Positions 16,071-26,038 of a stretch of 64,000 nt of DNA are shown one piece after another. The translations under genes were made by a program, and so were the position numbers. Source of the stretch: Acidimicrobiales bacterium. Its GTDB lineage: Bacteria > Actinomycetota > Acidimicrobiia > Acidimicrobiales > JADJXE01. The notes beneath the pieces are model-generated. The model made no database searches and was not told the DNA's origin. It was given only the letters and a program-made list of their open reading frames with translations. Location of the stretch: the NCBI GenBank assembly GCA_016716005.1, contig JADJXE010000001.1, positions 2,307,001 through 2,371,000 of the forward strand. The letters are read 5' to 3'. The first letter of the stretch is position 1, and each line of letters opens with the position of its first letter.

Positions 16071-17269
16071 TGGCTGCCCCCGTCGACTCCACGCCCCGCA
16101 CCGTCGCCGGCGCCCGCCCCGAGCACCGGGCCGGGCGCCCCCCGCTGGCATCGCGCCTGCGCTCCAGCCCGCTGATGGTGCGCCGGTACGCCCAGGACCT
16201 CAAGCTGTGGCGGTCCCGCCCCATGAAGGTGGCGATGCTCGCCCTGCTGGTGCTGTGGGCCGTCGGCCCGCTGGTGCTCACCGAGTTCTGGGTGGTGGTC
16301 CTCAACTTCTGCGGCGTCTACGCCATCGGCGCGCTCGGCCTGATGCTGCTCACCGGGTTCACCGGTCAGGTGTCCCTGGGGCAGGCCTTCTTCATCGGCA
16401 CCGGCGCCTACGTCGCCGCCTGGTTCGGCGACCACCTCGACTGGCCGTTGCTGCTGTGGCTGCCCACCGCGGCGATCGTCGGCGGGCTGATCGGCGGCGC
16501 GATCGGGCCGTTCGCCCTGCGGCTCCGGGGCCAGTACCTGGTGATCGTCACCCTGGGCCTGCTGTTCGTGGGCGACTACATCTTCAACAACTGGGAGTCG
16601 GTGACCGGCGGTGGCGCCGGCACGTCGGCGGCGGCACCCCTGGCCGTCGGCCCCATCGACTTCGGCCAGCTCGAACTGTTCGGCAAGGAGTTCTCCCGGC
16701 CCCAGGGCGTCTTCTACCTGATCTGGATCGTGGCCGCGATCTCCGCCGTGCTCATCAAGAACATCGTGCGCAGCCGGCCGGGGCGGGCCCTCCAGGCGGT
16801 GCGCGACCGCGACGTGGCCGCCGAGGTGATCGGGGTCAGCCTGGCCCGCTACAAGATCGGCGCCTTCGTGATCTCGTCGGCGCTGGCGGCCGTGGCCGGC
16901 GGCCTGTACGCGGCCTGCATCCAGCAGTACGTGAGCCCCAGCGAGTTCGGCATGAACCCGCCCCTCGGGCTGTTCCTGTCGATCCAGTACCTCGCCTTCA
17001 TCATCGTGGGCGGTCTCGGCACGGTGTTCGGCGCCGTGATCGGCGCCATCTTCGTCGGCGCCATCCCCCGCCTCATCGAGCGGTTCAGCGGCTCGATCCC
17101 GGGGGTGTCGACCGGGCCCGGCGACCCCGGCATCCTCACCGTGTTCGCCCTCAACCAGATGATCTTCGGCGCTCTCATCGTGGTCTTCCTCGCCTTGGAG
17201 CCCCGGGGGCTGGCCGCCCTGTGGTTGCGGGTGAAGGCGTACTTCAAGGCCTGGCCGTTCTCGTACTGA
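16070..17269 (+). CDS. livM: Branched-chain-type ABC transporter permease (LivM-like)
   Basis: Second permease, 399 residues. A hydrophilic N-terminal extension of about 55 residues (rich in R and P) precedes the hydrophobic core. Core motifs include YAIGALGLMLLTGFTGQVSL, GQAFFIGTGAYVAAWF and the ATPase-contact loop RALQAVRDRDVAAEVIGVSL. YLAFIIVGGLGTVFGAVIGA and the terminal LEPRGLAALWLR are typical of LivM. It starts on the TGATG overlap with livH. A 45-bp spacer with a strong AAGGAGG separates it from the binding protein, consistent with higher translation of the latter. Confidence 0.92.
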   Translation: MAAPVDSTPRTVAGARPEHRAGRPPLASRLRSSPLMVRRYAQDLKLWRSRPMKVAMLALLVLWAVGPLVLTEFWVVVLNFCGVYAIGALGLMLLTGFTGQVSLGQAFFIGTGAYVAAWFGDHLDWPLLLWLPTAAIVGGLIGGAIGPFALRLRGQYLVIVTLGLLFVGDYIFNNWESVTGGGAGTSAAAPLAVGPIDFGQLELFGKEFSRPQGVFYLIWIVAAISAVLIKNIVRSRPGRALQAVRDRDVAAEVIGVSLARYKIGAFVISSALAAVAGGLYAACIQQYVSPSEFGMNPPLGLFLSIQYLAFIIVGGLGTVFGAVIGAIFVGAIPRLIERFSGSIPGVSTGPGDPGILTVFALNQMIFGALIVVFLALEPRGLAALWLRVKAYFKAWPFSY

Positions 17270-17314
17270 CCAGCGGGTTCTCCCACCAAGCGACACCGAC
17301 AAGGAGGCAACAAC

Positions 17315-18643
17315 GTGAGACGAGGCAAGGTTCTCTGGCGGCTCCTCGGGGGCCTGTTGGCGTTGAGCCTGGTCGCCGCGGCCTGCGGGGGCGACGACGA
17401 CGACGACACCTCCGCCACCACCGAGGCCGGCACGGAGACCACGGCGGGCGGCACCGAGACGACCGGCGCCACCGGCCCGGTCGAGACCGGTCCCGGCGTC
17501 ACCGAGGACACCATCACCCTCGGCGTGGTGACACCCCAGACGGGCGCTGCCGCGGTCATCGGCAACCCGCTGACGGCCGGCAACCAGGTGTTCTTCGACG
17601 CGCTCAACGCCCAGGGCGGGGTGGCCGGCCAGTACCAGGTCAACCTGACGGTCGTCGACAGCCAGTACCAGCCGCCCACCGCGGTGCAGCAGTACAACGC
17701 CATCAAGGGCGACGTGGCCGCCTTCGTGCAGGTCCTGGGCACGGCCGTCACCCAGGCGATCCTGCCCCAGCTGAGCACCGACAACATCCTGGCGTCGCCG
17801 GCGTCGCTCGACGCCTTCTGGCTCGTCGAGGAGCAGCTGCTGCCCATCGGCGGTCCCTACCAGGTCCAGGCCATCAACGCCCTCACCTGGTACTACGAGC
17901 AGGCCGGCAACGAGGGCAAGAAGCTCTGCACGATGGCCCAGGACGACCCCTACGGCGAGGCCGGCGTGGCCGGTGTCCAGGCGTTCGCCGATGGCGCCGG
18001 CATCGAGATCGGCGCCCAGACCACCTTCCGCCAGGGCGACGCCGACTTCACCGCCCAGATCCAGCAGCTCCAGGGCGACGGCTGCGAGGTCGTCTGGCTC
18101 GTCTCGCTGCCGCTCGAGACCGGGGGCATCCTGGGCAAGGCCCTCGGCGTCGGCTTCGCCCCGCAGTGGATCGGCCAGTCGCCGACGTGGATCACCCGCC
18201 TCGGCGAGTCGCCGCTGGCCGACTACCTCACCACCAACTTCCTGCTCGCCTCCGAGGGCGGGGCGTGGGGTGACGAGTCGATCCCCGGCATGGCCCAGAT
18301 GATCGCCGACGTCGAGCAGTACGCCCCCGACCAGCAGCCCGACATCTACTTCGCCTTCGGCTACGCCCAGGCCTGGGCCATGACCCAGGTGCTGGAGAGG
18401 GCGATCGAGATGGGCAGCCTGTCGCGTGAGGGCATCATGGCCGCGGCCGAGACCGAGCAGGAGCTCTCCTACGAGGACCTGATCGGCACCCAGACGTACG
18501 GCCTGCCCGACGTGCGCAACCCGTCCCGCCAGACGACGATCTTCAAGGTCGACCTGGCCGCGCCCGGCTACCTGGCTGCCGCCGGGCCCGACTCCATCAA
18601 CTTCACCAGCCCGGCCGCCGAGGACTACCAGTTCGAGGAGTGA
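17315..18643 (+). CDS. livK: Branched-chain-type ABC transporter substrate-binding lipoprotein
   Basis: Extracellular solute-binding lipoprotein, 442 residues, anchored to the membrane. Its signal peptide LLGGLLALSLVAAAC ends in a lipobox cysteine at about residue 25. A Thr/Glu/Asp-rich linker then leads to the type I periplasmic-binding fold (EDTITLGVVTPQTGAAAVIG, GQYQVNLTVVDSQYQPPTAV, CTMAQDDPYGEAG). GTG 17315 follows an almost ideal AAGGAGG. The usual ligands of such proteins are amino acids, amides or short acids. The acyl-CoA ligase in the same operon favours a carboxylate. A GC-rich hairpin follows the stop. Confidence 0.9.
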   Translation: MRRGKVLWRLLGGLLALSLVAAACGGDDDDDTSATTEAGTETTAGGTETTGATGPVETGPGVTEDTITLGVVTPQTGAAAVIGNPLTAGNQVFFDALNAQGGVAGQYQVNLTVVDSQYQPPTAVQQYNAIKGDVAAFVQVLGTAVTQAILPQLSTDNILASPASLDAFWLVEEQLLPIGGPYQVQAINALTWYYEQAGNEGKKLCTMAQDDPYGEAGVAGVQAFADGAGIEIGAQTTFRQGDADFTAQIQQLQGDGCEVVWLVSLPLETGGILGKALGVGFAPQWIGQSPTWITRLGESPLADYLTTNFLLASEGGAWGDESIPGMAQMIADVEQYAPDQQPDIYFAFGYAQAWAMTQVLERAIEMGSLSREGIMAAAETEQELSYEDLIGTQTYGLPDVRNPSRQTTIFKVDLAAPGYLAAAGPDSINFTSPAAEDYQFEE

Positions 18644-18673
18644 CCGTCCGGGTGCACCGCATCCGCTGAGCAC

Positions 18674-18699
18674 GGGGCCCGCCCTCCGGGGCGGGCCCC
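18674..18699. terminator. Hairpin terminator candidate between convergent genes
   Basis: An 11-bp perfect stem (18674-18684 with 18689-18699; GGGGCCCGCCC / GGGCGGGCCCC) with loop TCCG. It has no T-tract, as is common in actinobacteria. It lies between the liv binding-protein gene and the converging alpha-galactosidase gene and could serve both. Confidence 0.6.
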
Positions 18700-18739
18700 G
18701 CCGCGTCGCTCGCGATGGCCCCGCGCCGGTGGGTGCCGC

Positions 18740-20491
18740 TCAGGAGCGCCCGAGCCGCAGGCGCTCCGGGTGGTCGGGGTCGGCGTCGAGGGTGAGGCCG
18801 GCGGCCGACAGCCGCCGGGGCCAGGCGTGCTCCAGCACGTCGTCGCAACGAGGGGCGGGCCCGAGGCGGGCGGCGTCGTCGACCGTGCGTCCCAGCTCCA
18901 CCACCTCCTCGAGGAGGGCCTCGGCGTCGGCGCCCAGCAGGGCCAGGTCGTCGGACACCAGGGCCATGCCCCCGCTCATGCCCACGGCCAGCGCCCAGGC
19001 CCGGGCCTCGTCGCGGGTGAGGGCGGTGTCGGTGGTGCGCAGCATCAGGCAGTCGGGGTCGTTCACCCACAGACGGCGATGCTGGAAGCTCCGCACCAGG
19101 GCCGATCGCCAGGCGTTGCGGGTCGACGGCACGACCGCGTCGTAGCCGGGGGGGATGAACTGGTCGGCCGCCGGTAGCCACGACGGTGCCACGTCGGGGC
19201 CGATGCGCATGCCGTCGACCGGGCCGACGGCCGGGCCGAGGGGGCAGCCGCAACCCAGCAGGAAGGTGTCGTCGCCCGCGCCGCGACGGATCGCCTCGAG
19301 GCCGAGGCGCAGCCGTTGGGCCGGGGTGCGCGACGGGTCGGCGTAGCGGCCGGGCAGGGTGGGGGCGTAGAGGAAGTCGAGCTTGAGGTACCCGAACCCG
19401 GCGTCGGCCAGGGTGCGGGCGACGTGCTCGAGGTGGGCGAGCGTCTCCGGGCGGGTGGTGTCGAGGCCGTAGACGGACCCGCCCCACGCCGGGTTCACCA
19501 TGGCCAGGTTCGGCCCGTCGTGGCGGGCGTCGCGGGCCAGGTGGGCCGGATCGGCCAGGACCGGTGCGGCGTCGAGGGTGGCGACGAAGGGGGCGAGCCA
19601 GATGCCGGGGGTGCGGCCGGCGGCGGCCACGGCGGAGGCGATGGCGTCGAGATCCGACGGGAAGTCGTCGTTGGTGCGCAGCCAGTCGCCGACGGCGGGC
19701 TGGTAGCCGTCGTCCAGCTGGAACACGTCGAAGGGCCACTCCACGGCCCGGCTGAGGTTGTCGCGGAAGGCGGCCTCGGTGATGCCCGTGAAGTAGTGGT
19801 ACCAGGAGCACCAGCCCACCAGGTAGGGCGCGGCGACGCGGGCCCGACCGGCCTCGCCGAAGCGGGCGGCCCAGGTGTCGAGCAGCGCAGGGGCCGAGGC
19901 GCCCTCCTCCCACTCCACCCCGTGGAGGTCGCGGCGCTCACCGGCGCCCACCACGGCCCCGCCCAGGAACGCCTCGGCGGCCAGCTCGGGGGTGCCGGCG
20001 GGGCCGGCGGGCCGCAGCCGGAACGTGCCGTCGTGCCCGGCCGCTCCCTCGAAGCCGACGACGAGCGGGTGCCCGTCGCCCACCCGCAGCACCGTGACCA
20101 GCTCGGAGCGCAGCTCGCCGGGGCCGGCCACGGCCGGGTCGGCGTGGTAGATGCCCCGGACCAGGTCGATGGAGCCGGGGGTCGTGGACGGGTCGCGGTC
20201 GACCCCCAGCACCCCCACCCCGCAGGGCGACCACGACTGGTGGCCGTGCTGGAGGAACCGGACCGGACCGGTGGTCGTGCCCAGGTCGACCACCAGCCGG
20301 ACGGCGTCGAGGGAGACGGGCGCCGGGCCGGGGTTGGCGACGCTCCAGCCCACCCGCTGGTCGGCCACCGCCACCCGGAGCTCCACGCCGCCCACCGCGA
20401 CGGCGCCGCCGGCCGGCAGCGGCAGCCGGACCGTCGCCTCACCGGGGCGGCAGACCTCGACGGCGAGCGGGCGCCCGGACGAGAACGGCAC
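18740..20491 (-). CDS. Alpha-galactosidase, GH36 family
   Basis: Retaining glycoside hydrolase, 583 residues, no signal peptide, so cytoplasmic. Melibiase-type motifs are present: VGWCSWYHYFTGITE, FQLDDGYQPAVGDW, the nucleophile strand YLKLDFLYA and the acid/base region RIGPDVAPSW. The N-terminal roughly 180 residues form the beta-sandwich of this family (LQHGHQSWSPCGV). No ATG is available; I chose GTG 20491, just before PFSSGRPLAVEV. The open frame continues upstream but overlaps the dksA-like gene and loses homology there. Next to a divergent sugar ABC importer, it would hydrolyse alpha-galactosides such as melibiose or raffinose after uptake. Confidence 0.85.
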   Translation of the reverse strand: MPFSSGRPLAVEVCRPGEATVRLPLPAGGAVAVGGVELRVAVADQRVGWSVANPGPAPVSLDAVRLVVDLGTTTGPVRFLQHGHQSWSPCGVGVLGVDRDPSTTPGSIDLVRGIYHADPAVAGPGELRSELVTVLRVGDGHPLVVGFEGAAGHDGTFRLRPAGPAGTPELAAEAFLGGAVVGAGERRDLHGVEWEEGASAPALLDTWAARFGEAGRARVAAPYLVGWCSWYHYFTGITEAAFRDNLSRAVEWPFDVFQLDDGYQPAVGDWLRTNDDFPSDLDAIASAVAAAGRTPGIWLAPFVATLDAAPVLADPAHLARDARHDGPNLAMVNPAWGGSVYGLDTTRPETLAHLEHVARTLADAGFGYLKLDFLYAPTLPGRYADPSRTPAQRLRLGLEAIRRGAGDDTFLLGCGCPLGPAVGPVDGMRIGPDVAPSWLPAADQFIPPGYDAVVPSTRNAWRSALVRSFQHRRLWVNDPDCLMLRTTDTALTRDEARAWALAVGMSGGMALVSDDLALLGADAEALLEEVVELGRTVDDAARLGPAPRCDDVLEHAWPRRLSAAGLTLDADPDHPERLRLGRS

Positions 20492-20508
20492 GGTGGCGGA
20501 GCGGCCCG

Positions 20509-20886
20509 CTAGCGCAGCGGCAGGCCGCCCTCGGCCTGCCGCTGGTGGGCCACGCAGTAGCGGGCCGCGGGGAGCGCCTCGAGGCGGGCGTCGTCGATGG
20601 GTCGCCCGCACGCCTCGCAGGTGCCGTACGTGCCGTCGTCGAGGCGCAGCAGGGCGTGCTCGACGTCGGCCATCTCGATCTCGACCTGCTCGAGCACCGA
20701 GAGGTCCTTCTCGCGCTCGAACGTCTCGGTGCCGAGGTCGGCCTGGTGCTGCGCGGCCGACGACAGCTCGGCGATGCTCGCCGTCTCGGTCTCGCCGCCG
20801 ATGTCGTCCTCGGCGATGCTCGCCCGCACCGAGTCGAGCCTCGACCGCTCGGCCTCCAGACGGTCCCGGGCCTCCTGCTGCTCCAC
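20509..20886 (-). CDS. DksA/TraR-type zinc-finger protein
   Basis: Small coiled-coil regulator-like protein, 125 residues from GTG 20886. An N-terminal helical region (QQEARDRLEAERSRLDSV) is followed by ELSSAAQHQADLGTETFERE and ALLRLDDGTYGTCEACGRPI, then RLEALPAARYCVAHQ. The zinc site has CxxC followed by CxxH, with His in place of the fourth Cys. This is the actinobacterial TraR/DksA pattern. Family members bind the RNA polymerase secondary channel or act as general stress proteins; which applies here is unknown. An in-frame ATG at 20976 would add a Pro-rich stretch without homology, so the GTG is preferred. That GTG sits in a perfect 16-bp palindrome. Confidence 0.8.
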   Translation of the reverse strand: MEQQEARDRLEAERSRLDSVRASIAEDDIGGETETASIAELSSAAQHQADLGTETFEREKDLSVLEQVEIEMADVEHALLRLDDGTYGTCEACGRPIDDARLEALPAARYCVAHQRQAEGGLPLR

Positions 20887-21046
20887 GGCCGTGGAGCCTA
20901 GCCCTGGGGCCGCCGGCGGCCGCACGGGCCGCGGTGGAGGCGTCCCCGCGAACGGCCGGCGTTGCGGACCGTTCACGGGGGGGCAACCTCCCGTGCAGCC
21001 GGGGGCAACGCCCCCGACGGGTCGCGTCCCCTAGGCTCGGGCGGCG
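20881..21046. promoter_or_regulatory. Divergent control region, dksA-like gene / sugar ABC operon
   Basis: CTCCACGGCCGTGGAG (20881-20896) is a perfect 16-bp palindrome over the dksA-like start codon. GAACGG (20950-20955) and CCGTTC (20969-20974) form an inverted repeat with a 13-bp gap. GGGGGC-AAC-GCCCCC (21001-21015) is a short hairpin. TAGGCT (21032-21037) is a possible -10 for the ABC operon, 9 nt before its ATG. No sugar-type regulator gene is adjacent. Confidence 0.4.
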
Positions 21047-22131
<1,085 letters not shown>

Positions 22132-22132
<1 letters not shown>

Positions 22133-23082
22133 TGGCCCAGGTCACCATCCCCACCACGGCCACGGAGGGTGTCGACCTGTCGGATGCGGCCCCGCTGTCG
22201 CGCAGCCGCACGCGCGAGCGCCTCCTCGGCCTGCTCCTGTTCCTGCCCTCGCTGGTGGTCTTCGGGGTCTTCGTCTTCTACCCGATGGCCCGCACGGTGT
22301 GGCTCGGGTTCTTCGAGACCGACTTCTTCGGCGGCAACCGCAGCTGGGTGGGGTTCCGGCAGTACGGCGACGTGCTCGGCTCCTCCGAGTTCCGCAACTC
22401 CCTGAAGGTGACGATCCTGTTCGCCCTCTACACGGTGCCCACGGGCCTGGCCCTCGGCGTCGGGCTGGCGGTGCTGGCCCACAAGCAGCTGCGGGGCATC
22501 GGCTTCTTCCGCACCACCTTCTCGTCGACGGTCGCCACCTCGGTGGCCGTCGCGTCGCTGATGTGGCTGGTGCTGCTGAACCCCTCGATCGGCCTGCTCA
22601 CCCAGATCCTGCCGTTCGAGATCCTGAAGAACCCGGGCCTGCTGCGGAGCCCCACGTGGGCGCTCCTCGCCGTGGGGCTCACCACCGTCTGGCAGAACCT
22701 GGGCTTCACGTTCCTGGTGATGACCGCGGGGCTGCAGTCGATCCCCGAGGAGCTGTACGAGAGCGCCCGCATCGACGGCGCCGGCGGCTGGCGGCAGTTC
22801 ACCAACGTCACCCTGCCGCTGCTGTCGCCCACGCTGCTGTTCGGCTTCGTGGTGCTGACCATCAACGCGTTCCAGTCGTTCGGCCAGATCGACCTGCTCA
22901 CCCAGGGCGGCCCGCTGGAGCGCACCAACGTGATCGTGTACTCGATCTACCGCAACGCCTTCGGGCAGAACGTGGACCAGGGCGCGGCCGCCGCGCAGGC
23001 GGTGGTGCTGTTCGTGATCGTGCTCGTGCTCACCGTCGTGCAGTTCCGGGTGCTGGAGCGTCGTGTCCACTACGGCAGCTGA
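22132..23082 (+). CDS. Sugar ABC transporter permease (UgpA/MalF-like)
   Basis: Six-helix inner-membrane permease, 316 residues. After a short hydrophilic N-terminus, LLGLLLFLPSLVVFGVFVFY begins the membrane part. The ATPase-docking EAA loop is EELYESARIDGAGGWRQFTN, followed by VTLPLLSPT. The end of the gene overlaps the next permease by 20 bp. It starts on the TGATG overlap with the ATPase gene. Confidence 0.9.
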
Positions 23083-23953
23083 CCGGGTGACCGCCGCGGG
23101 CGGGCTGCCGCGGCCGTCGGGCGGGGCGCAGGTCGTGCACGGGCTGCGCCTGGCCGGCCGCTACCTGCTGCTCGCGGTCGTCGCCGTGGTGGTGCTCCTG
23201 CCCATCTACGTCACGCTGGTGGGCGCCATCCAGCCCGGCGCCCAGGTGCTCGACTACCCCCGGTCGCTGTTCCCCACCAACCTCACCCTCGACGTCATCC
23301 GCGAGGCCTGGCGGGTGGGCAACCTCGACCAGTACCTGCTCAACAGCGCCATCGTGGCCATGTGCATCACCGCGGCGCAGGTGTTCACGGCGATCCTCGC
23401 CGCCTACGCCTTCGCCTATCTGCAGATGCCCCTGCGCAACGTGATCTTCTTCGTGTTCATCGCCACGCTCATGGTGCCGGCCGAGGCCACGATCATCGCC
23501 AACGTCGACACGATCCAGAGCCTCGGGGTCATCGACTCGTACCCGGCCCTGATCATGCCGTTCCTCGCCGCCGCCTTCGGCACCTTCCTGATCCGCCAGG
23601 TGTTCCTGTCGGTGCCCCGCGACCTGCGCGACGCGGCGGCCCTCGACGGCCTCGGCCACTGGGGCTTCATGTGGAAGGTGGCCGTGCCCCTCGCCCGGCC
23701 CGCCATCGGCGCCTTCGCGGTGTTCAGCTTCCTGTCGGCCTGGAACCAGTACCTCTGGCCGCTCCTCGTCACCAACACCGACCGCTACCGCACCGTGCAG
23801 ATCGGCCTGCGCCAGCTGGCCTCCACCAACATCGACGAGATCAACCTGATCATGGCGGGGACGGTCATCGCCGCCCTGCCCATCTTCCTCGTGCTCCTGC
23901 TCTTCCAGCGCCAGCTCATCCGCGGGCTCACCGCCGGCGCCGTGAAGGGCTGA
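23063..23953 (+). CDS. Sugar ABC transporter permease (UgpE/MalG-like)
   Basis: Second permease of the importer, 296 residues. LAGRYLLLAVVAVVVLLPIY is the first membrane helix. The MalG-type docking loop is RDLRDAAALDGLGHWGFMWK with VAVPLARPAIGAF. The start GTG 23063 lies 20 bp inside the preceding gene, and homology needs the residues just downstream. A 22-bp gap with GGAGGT leads to the binding-protein gene. Confidence 0.9.
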   Translation: MSTTAADRVTAAGGLPRPSGGAQVVHGLRLAGRYLLLAVVAVVVLLPIYVTLVGAIQPGAQVLDYPRSLFPTNLTLDVIREAWRVGNLDQYLLNSAIVAMCITAAQVFTAILAAYAFAYLQMPLRNVIFFVFIATLMVPAEATIIANVDTIQSLGVIDSYPALIMPFLAAAFGTFLIRQVFLSVPRDLRDAAALDGLGHWGFMWKVAVPLARPAIGAFAVFSFLSAWNQYLWPLLVTNTDRYRTVQIGLRQLASTNIDEINLIMAGTVIAALPIFLVLLLFQRQLIRGLTAGAVKG

Positions 23954-23975
23954 GCCCCGACCACGGAGGTCCCCC

Positions 23976-25433
23976 GTGCCCCGACCCAAGCGCCTGCTGC
24001 TGGTGATCCTCGGCGTGCTGCTCCCCCTCACCCTGGTGGCTGCCGCCTGCTCCGGCGACGACGACGACGGTGGGGGCTCGTCGGGCACCGAGACCACCGA
24101 GGGCGGCGGCGGCGACTCCGCCCTGCCCGAGTGCCCGGTCGACGCCCTCGAGTCGGCCAGCGGGCCGGTGAGCATCGACTTCTGGTGGGGCGTGCCCGGC
24201 GGCGAGGTGAGCACCACCATCCAGGCCCTCGTCGACCGGTACAACGCCGCCCAGGACACGGTGCAGGTGAACCTGGTGCTCAACAACTCCTACGACGAGA
24301 ACCTCGACAAGTACCGAGCCGCGTCACCCGGCGACCGGCCGGAGATCATCCAGCTGGAGGACACCGCCACCCAGCTGATGATCGACTCGCAGACGACGCT
24401 GCCGGTGCAGTCGTGCATCGAGGCGTCCGGCTACGACACGTCGGACTACCTGCCCCGCCTCCTCGCGTACTACACGGTCGAGGACGTGATGTGGCCGATG
24501 GTCTACAACGTCTCCAACCCGATCCTCTACTACAACAAGCTCGTCTTCGAGCGGGCCGGCCTCGACCCCGACGTCGCCCCCACCACGTTCGACGAGCTCC
24601 GCCAGATGAGCCAGCAGATCGTCGACTCGGGTGCCGCGTCCTACGGCCTGTCGTTCGGGATCACGCCGTGGGAGTGGGTCGAGCAGCAGTTCGCCATCTC
24701 GGGTGAGCTCTACGTGAACGAGGAGAACGGCCGGGCGGCCCGCGCCACCGAGGCCCTCTTCGACAACGAGCTGGGCGTCGGTGTGGTCCAGTGGCTGAAC
24801 GACATGGTCGACGACGGCCTCGCCATCAACGTGGGCCTCAACGTGAACGGCCAGGACAACCTGCTCAAGCTGGTCGACCAGCAGGAGCCGTCGGCCATGA
24901 CCATCAACACCACCGCGGCCCTCGCCACCGTGTTCAGCGTGGCCGAGTCGACGTACCCCGACACCGTGAAGGTGGGCATCGCCCCCCTCCCCGCGTACGG
25001 CACGGTCGACGGCGGCGTGATGGTGGGCGGCGGCGCCCTGTGGATGGTGGCCGACAAGTCGGCCGAGGAGATCGCCGCCTCGTGGGACTTCATCCAGTGG
25101 CTGAACGACCCGGTGAACCACGCCGACTTCAGCGTGGGAACGGGCTACATCCCGATCCGCGAGTCCGAGATCGAGGAGCCGGTGATCCAGGAGGCGTGGG
25201 GGGCCCGGCCCGAGTTCCGGGTGGCCTACGACCAGCTGGTGGAGGGGGCGCTCAACCCGGGCAGCGCCGGCCCGGTCATCGGCCCGTACCGCCAGATCCG
25301 CGACGCCATGCAGCAGAACCTGGAGCGGGTGTTCGCCGGCCAGATGACGCCCGAGGAGATGATGGCCGCCACCAAGGCCCAGGCCGACACCGACCTGGCC
25401 GACTACGCCCGCCGCACCGGCACGGGGGGCTGA
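23976..25433 (+). CDS. Sugar ABC transporter substrate-binding lipoprotein
   Basis: Extracellular solute-binding protein of the type-1 (MalE/UgpB) class, 485 residues. The signal peptide RLLLVILGVLLPLTLVAAAC ends in a lipobox Cys near residue 25, followed by a Gly/Ser/Thr/Glu linker. The mature domain includes VSIDFWWGVPGGEVSTTIQA, ILYYNKLVFERAGLDPDVAP, TFDELRQMSQQIVD and NDPVNHADFSVGTGYIPIRE. WP and PWEW aromatics could stack on sugar rings. GTG 23976 is preceded by GGAGGT. It closes the importer operon; no downstream terminator hairpin was obvious. Confidence 0.9.
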   Translation: MPRPKRLLLVILGVLLPLTLVAAACSGDDDDGGGSSGTETTEGGGGDSALPECPVDALESASGPVSIDFWWGVPGGEVSTTIQALVDRYNAAQDTVQVNLVLNNSYDENLDKYRAASPGDRPEIIQLEDTATQLMIDSQTTLPVQSCIEASGYDTSDYLPRLLAYYTVEDVMWPMVYNVSNPILYYNKLVFERAGLDPDVAPTTFDELRQMSQQIVDSGAASYGLSFGITPWEWVEQQFAISGELYVNEENGRAARATEALFDNELGVGVVQWLNDMVDDGLAINVGLNVNGQDNLLKLVDQQEPSAMTINTTAALATVFSVAESTYPDTVKVGIAPLPAYGTVDGGVMVGGGALWMVADKSAEEIAASWDFIQWLNDPVNHADFSVGTGYIPIRESEIEEPVIQEAWGARPEFRVAYDQLVEGALNPGSAGPVIGPYRQIRDAMQQNLERVFAGQMTPEEMMAATKAQADTDLADYARRTGTGG

Positions 25434-25486
25434 TCGCGGAGGGGGGCGTCGGCTCACCCTCCGGCCCGGACGGCCGATCTGAAGGC

Positions 25487-26026
25487 ATGGCCCGCCTGCG
25501 GCTCCTCCGCCTGTGCGACGAGCTCGACGCGGCCCACGGCGGGCCCGAGCCCGAGGAGCGCGGCCAGGTGGAGCTGGCGGCGTCCTGGCTGCCGGCCCGC
25601 CGGCCGCCCGGCGCCGCCGCCGGGGCCCGGCTGGTGCTCGACGCCGGCGCCGTGCTCGCCCTGCTCGGCCCGGCCGGCCGGGCCCGGGCCTGGGTGCGGT
25701 GGATGGCCGAGCACGGGGGCGTGGTCGTGGTGCCGGCTCCGGTGGTCGCCGACGTGGTGGCGGCCGCCAACGGCCGGGAGCCCGAGCTCGAGCGCGCCCT
25801 CCGCGGGCTGATGGGCGGGGCCGGGCCGGAGGTGGTCGACGAGGACGTGGCCCGGCTGGCCGGCTGGCTCCGGAAGCGGGCCGGCGGCCGGGGCGACGCG
25901 GTCGATGCGCTCGTCGCGGCGGAGGCCCTCGTCGGGGGCGATCCGGCCGTCGTGCTCACCGGGCGCGTGCAGGAGCTGCGAGACATCCTCCGGGGCGTCG
26001 ACCGCGTGGCCGTGGTCGGCGTCTGA
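25487..26026 (+). CDS. PIN-like domain protein
   Basis: A 179-residue protein. The first roughly 45 residues are charged and helical (RLLRLCDELDAAHGGPEPEE). The rest looks like a PIN nuclease fold: ARLVLDAGAVLALLG with the first Asp, APVVADVVAAANGREPELER, a middle EDVARLAGWLRKR and DAVDALVAAEAL with another acidic pair, ending VLTGRVQELRDILRG. PIN proteins are usually VapC-type RNases, but no separate antitoxin gene sits beside it. The N-terminal extension could in principle be a fused helper segment. It begins 54 bp after the sugar operon and may be its last member or independent. Confidence 0.6.
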   Translation: MARLRLLRLCDELDAAHGGPEPEERGQVELAASWLPARRPPGAAAGARLVLDAGAVLALLGPAGRARAWVRWMAEHGGVVVVPAPVVADVVAAANGREPELERALRGLMGGAGPEVVDEDVARLAGWLRKRAGGRGDAVDALVAAEALVGGDPAVVLTGRVQELRDILRGVDRVAVVGV

Positions 26027-26038
26027 GACCGCCCGGGA

